Positions 5,210 to 7,863 of a stretch of DNA of 7,863 nt are shown here, piece after piece (position 1 is the stretch's first letter; every line of letters starts with the position of its first letter). The position numbers and the translations under genes are program-made. A model generated the notes under the pieces. It had not been told where the DNA came from. It saw nothing but the letters and a program-made list of their open reading frames with translations, and searched no databases. Origin of the DNA: an uncultured Eubacteriales bacterium (lineage in GTDB: Bacteria > Bacillota > Clostridia > Christensenellales > Borkfalkiaceae); NCBI GenBank assembly GCA_958405585.1, contig CATYEP010000080.1:1-7863 (forward strand), given 5' to 3'.

Positions 5210-6385
5210 ATGAGAACATTTTTGGTTGTAATCGACAGCTTCGGCATCGGAGCAATGCCCGATGCCGAAAAATTTGGGGATCTTGGCTCCGATACGTACG
5301 GAAACATAGTTTGCGAAACGGGTTTGGAGTTGAAGAATTTTGCGGCTTTGGGATTAAATAACATAGACGGGGTTGCCAAAGCGTTTAATAACGAGCGTGC
5401 GATTATTCCTGTAAAGAATCCGAAAGCTGCTTACGGAAGATTATCGGAAAAGACTTTTGCAAAAGATACGACGGCGGGGCATTACGAGATTGCTGGTCTT
5501 GTGTTGGAGCATCCGTTCAGGGTGTTTCCGAATGCGTTTCCAAGGGATATTGTGGATGATCTGGAAAAAGCGACAGGGGTTCATTTTTTAGGAAATGAGG
5601 TCGCTTCGGGTACGGAAATAATCCAGCGTCTCGGTGAGGAGCATTTAAGAACTGGATGTCCGATTTTGTATACCTCTCAGGATTCCGTATTGCAGATAGC
5701 AGCAGATACTTCTGTAATTTCTTTGGAAGACCTATATTGTATCTGTGAAAAGGCGAGAGAGGTTATGCAGGGAGACCGTGCAGTCGGAAGGGTGATAGCA
5801 CGTCCGTTTATTCATGCAGACGGTAAGTTTACAAGAACGGAAGACAGAAAAGATTTTGCCTTGGAGCCGCCCGGAGAAACATTGCTGGATCGTTTTTCGA
5901 AGGCGTGTATACCTGTAACGGCGGTCGGAAAGATCAAAGATATATTTGGCGGCAGAGGTGTTTCAGAAAGTTTTCATACAGGCAACAACACGCAAGGACT
6001 GGCGGTTTTACAGGATCTGATCAAGGAGTCTCAGGACGGATTGTTGTTTGTGAACCTTGTCGATACCGATATGCTTTACGGGCACAGGAACAATGTCGTG
6101 GGGTATGCTGAGGCTTTAAAAGAGATAGATAAGAATTTGCCGACAATGGAAAAAAATTTGAAAGAGGGAGATGTTTTGATACTTACAGCCGATCATGGTT
6201 GTGATCCGACAACGCCATCGACGGATCATTCCAGAGAATATGTGCCTCTGTTGATCTACGGTCGGGATGTACCTGCGGTTAACCTGGGGACATTGTGCGG
6301 GTTTGATAATATTGCCGATTATATCGCAAGAAGGCATGGATTGCGGCAAAAGAGTGTTATTTATGAAATTTTGAAAGGTGAATGA
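5210..6385 (+). CDS. deoB: Phosphopentomutase
   Basis: A cytosolic enzyme of the alkaline-phosphatase superfamily that interconverts (deoxy)ribose 1-phosphate and 5-phosphate, linking nucleoside breakdown to pentose metabolism. The 391 residues equal the normal family length. The N-terminus RTFLVVIDSFGIGAMPDAEKFGD supplies the first metal-binding Asp (residue 9). KDTTAGHYEIAG (85-96) holds the phosphorylated Thr (T87 or T88). NLVDTDMLYGH and TADHGCDP...TDHSREYVP supply Asp287, His292, Asp328, His329 and His340. Their spacing (5, 36, 1 and 11) fits the manganese-binding set I recall for the Bacillus cereus enzyme. I chose ATG 5210 over the in-frame GTG 5198 because GGAG at 5200-5203 lies six bases ahead of it. 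punA follows after one base, so the two enzymes form a salvage pair: punA yields ribose 1-phosphate and this enzyme converts it. Confidence 0.97.
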   Translation: MRTFLVVIDSFGIGAMPDAEKFGDLGSDTYGNIVCETGLELKNFAALGLNNIDGVAKAFNNERAIIPVKNPKAAYGRLSEKTFAKDTTAGHYEIAGLVLEHPFRVFPNAFPRDIVDDLEKATGVHFLGNEVASGTEIIQRLGEEHLRTGCPILYTSQDSVLQIAADTSVISLEDLYCICEKAREVMQGDRAVGRVIARPFIHADGKFTRTEDRKDFALEPPGETLLDRFSKACIPVTAVGKIKDIFGGRGVSESFHTGNNTQGLAVLQDLIKESQDGLLFVNLVDTDMLYGHRNNVVGYAEALKEIDKNLPTMEKNLKEGDVLILTADHGCDPTTPSTDHSREYVPLLIYGRDVPAVNLGTLCGFDNIADYIARRHGLRQKSVIYEILKGE

Positions 6386-6386
6386 A

Positions 6387-7223
6387 ATGGAAGAAGGGTA
6401 TTGCGGCCAAATAAGAGCGGCGGAGATTGTAAAAAAAATCAGAAGTGAAGCGGGATTTGTTTCTCCGCGAATCGGGTTTATTCTCGGAAGCGGCTGGGGA
6501 CAGGTTCTAAATGCGCTGGTAAACAAAAAAGTTGTATCCTATCGGCAAATCGGAATGCCGCAGTGCGGTGTTGCCGGGCATGCGGGGAATCTTGTGTTCG
6601 GGAATCTGAGCGGTACTCCGGTAGTGTTTTTGCAAGGAAGATATCATCTGTATGAAGGCAGGGATATTAGTGAAACCGTTCTTCCTGTTTGCATCATGAA
6701 AGAGCTGGGTGTGGATTCGATTGTCCTTACAAATGCAGCGGGCGGGATCAACCCTGCATATTCAGTCGGTGATCTGATGTTTTTATCTGATCATATCAAT
6801 CTGACAGGTAAAAATCCGTTGATCGGAGTAAAAGCGACTGTTGATTTTCCTGTGTTTATCGACATGTGCCACGTTTACGATCGCGCAATGACTGAGGCGA
6901 TGATAAAAGCGTCGAATTGTGCCGATTTAACGTATCATAAAGGAGTATATATGCAGGTTCTGGGGCCTTCGTTTGAAACTCCCGCCGAGATACGCGCTTT
7001 CCGTGCTTTAGGAGCGGACGCGGTCGGTATGAGTACAGTTTGTGAGGCTGTGTATGCTAAGTATCTTCATTTGAAAGTTGCAGGCATTTCATGTATAACG
7101 AATATGGCGGCCGGAATGGTTGCGGGAGAAATCAAGCATGAAGATGTTCTGGCTGAATCAACAAGGCGCGCGGAAAAATTTTCAGTTTTTCTGCAGGCTT
7201 TTGTTCGCGAATATATGAAATGA
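6387..7223 (+). CDS. punA: Purine nucleoside phosphorylase, trimeric (PNP family 2)
   Basis: Splits purine (deoxy)nucleosides with phosphate into free base and (deoxy)ribose 1-phosphate. The 278 residues suit the trimeric guanosine/inosine-type family. Visible motifs are the phosphate loop GFILGSGWG (Ser35), GRYHLYEG (Arg85, His87), LTNAAGGINPAYSVGDLM, GPSFETPAEIRAFRALGADA with Glu197, VGMSTVCEA (Met215, Ser216) and ITNMAAG with Asn239. Glu197 and Asn239 correspond to Glu201 and Asn243 of human PNP, which read 6-oxopurines, so guanosine and inosine are the expected substrates rather than adenosine. ATG 6387 is preceded by AAAGGTG (6374-6380); an in-frame GTG at 6378 lies inside that site. The deoB stop is one base upstream, so translation is probably coupled. 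No terminator is obvious after the TGA, and dacF begins 85 bases later, so some read-through is likely. Confidence 0.96.
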   Translation: MEEGYCGQIRAAEIVKKIRSEAGFVSPRIGFILGSGWGQVLNALVNKKVVSYRQIGMPQCGVAGHAGNLVFGNLSGTPVVFLQGRYHLYEGRDISETVLPVCIMKELGVDSIVLTNAAGGINPAYSVGDLMFLSDHINLTGKNPLIGVKATVDFPVFIDMCHVYDRAMTEAMIKASNCADLTYHKGVYMQVLGPSFETPAEIRAFRALGADAVGMSTVCEAVYAKYLHLKVAGISCITNMAAGMVAGEIKHEDVLAESTRRAEKFSVFLQAFVREYMK

Positions 7224-7252
7224 CCGCATGATAGAACTGATTTTATTTTTGT

Positions 7253-7281
7253 GCATAAAATTAAAAAGAATACGAAAAATA
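7253..7281 (+). promoter_or_regulatory. Possible forespore promoter of the dacF-like gene
   Basis: GCATA (7253-7257), preceded by T, matches the sigma-F/sigma-G -35 element. After 17 bases comes AAAAATA (7275-7281), five of seven matches to the sigma-G -10 pattern CATnMTA. Read as sigma-F, a 15-base spacer gives CGAAAAATAA (7273-7282), which fits only in part. dacF is a sigma-F gene in B. subtilis. I see no good sigma-A promoter in this 85-base gap, which is very AT-rich. Confidence 0.4.
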
Positions 7282-7308
7282 AGAGTATAACAAAACGGGG
7301 TGTTTACC

Positions 7309-7863
7309 ATGAAGAAAGTTATGCTCTTATTTTTTATTTTTGTATTTATTGTTGCAACCGTAGCGGTTTCTTTGGGTGTATCTGCAGATACAAAAGAGGT
7401 CGAAATAGCGAAAAATTCCAAAGCTGCATACGTTTGTGACTGGAACAGCGGCACAGAAATATATGCCAATAACCCGACTAAGAGGCTTCCGATTGCAAGC
7501 ATGTGTAAAATCATGACTTTGCTTTTATGCTTTGAAGCAGAAAGGGATGGGAAAATTTCATTCGACGATGAAATCACTATAAGTAATCGTGCGGCCGGGA
7601 TGGGCGGGTCACAGGTCTTTCTGGAAGAAAACGGGAAATATCCGGTCAGTGCTCTGATTGAAAGCATTTGCATTGCTTCGGCTAACGATTCGTGTGTAGC
7701 TATGGCAGAGACTTTATGCGGGAGTGAGGATCTGTTTGTAAAAAGGATGAACGAGCGCGCCGGTGAATTAGGAATGGAGAATACGTCCTTTTCAAATTGT
7801 ACGGGATTGCCGAAAGAAGGACAGTATTCTTGCGCCAGAGATGTCGCTGTGATGTTGTCTGAG
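7309..7863 (+). CDS. dacF: D-alanyl-D-alanine carboxypeptidase, DacF-like (partial, 3' end missing)
   Basis: A penicillin-binding protein of peptidase family S11 that removes the terminal D-Ala from peptidoglycan pentapeptides outside the membrane and so limits cross-linking. The 185 visible residues start with a signal peptide: MKK, a hydrophobic stretch 4-23 and a probable cleavage after VSA at residue 26. The active-site motif is SMCK (Ser64, Lys67) in PIASMCKIMT, and the second motif is SAN (124-126) in CIASANDSC. NTSFSNCTGLP is also typical. The KTG motif and the C-terminal domain lie beyond the window. ATG 7309 has GGGGTG at 7297-7302, six bases ahead. The position after deoB-punA matches B. 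subtilis dacF, a forespore gene preceding spoIIA, so a role in spore cortex or forespore wall is likely; a vegetative DacA-type role remains possible. Confidence 0.93.
   Translation, partial: MKKVMLLFFIFVFIVATVAVSLGVSADTKEVEIAKNSKAAYVCDWNSGTEIYANNPTKRLPIASMCKIMTLLLCFEAERDGKISFDDEITISNRAAGMGGSQVFLEENGKYPVSALIESICIASANDSCVAMAETLCGSEDLFVKRMNERAGELGMENTSFSNCTGLPKEGQYSCARDVAVMLSE

Noticed and set aside
7241..7282. TTATTTTT and AAAAATAA in the punA-dacF gap as a terminator stem
   Set aside because: Only A-T pairs, a loop of more than 20 bases and no following T run. It is expected by chance in such AT-rich sequence.

Overview
The window looks like chromosomal DNA from a spore-forming, low-to-moderate GC member of the Clostridia (Bacillota). 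Evidence for this is a SpoIVB sporulation protease, an S11 D-Ala-D-Ala carboxypeptidase next to deoB-punA as in Bacillus subtilis, strong purine-rich ribosome binding sites, sigma-A promoters close to consensus, and MATE and cytidylate-kinase-like proteins of a clostridial type. I cannot name the genus from sequence alone. All genes lie on the + strand.

Layout. Bases 1-245 hold the C-terminal end of BirA, followed at once by bioY, the biotin-binding component of an ECF transporter. The two together form a biotin uptake and ligation unit. A consensus promoter begins inside the end of bioY and drives a single tRNA-Pro(CGG) gene that has its own terminator. Next is a MarR-family regulator with a near-perfect promoter and a palindromic operator. 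A second, nearly identical palindrome sits just before a MATE multidrug-exporter gene, so this is a MepR/MepA-type regulator-pump pair. The pump gene is broken by two single-base frameshifts and one in-frame TGA, while its regulator is intact. A cytidylate-kinase-like P-loop gene overlaps the end of the broken pump by four bases and is intact.

From about 3.9 kb the content becomes sporulation-linked: spoIVB (PDZ plus S55 serine protease with all catalytic residues), a strong hairpin, then deoB (phosphopentomutase) and punA (trimeric purine nucleoside phosphorylase) as a tight two-gene salvage operon. The start of a dacF-like carboxypeptidase follows and runs off the end. deoB-punA-dacF is the order that precedes spoIIAA-spoIIAB-sigF in B. 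subtilis, so the forespore sigma-factor operon may lie just downstream. GCATA boxes lie upstream of both spoIVB and dacF and suggest forespore sigma-F/sigma-G control, although their -10 elements are imperfect.

I found no mobile element, CRISPR array or clearly new system. The most informative observations are the decayed pump with its preserved paired operators, the alternative hairpin between regulator and pump, and the linkage of spoIVB to the deoB-punA-dacF cluster.
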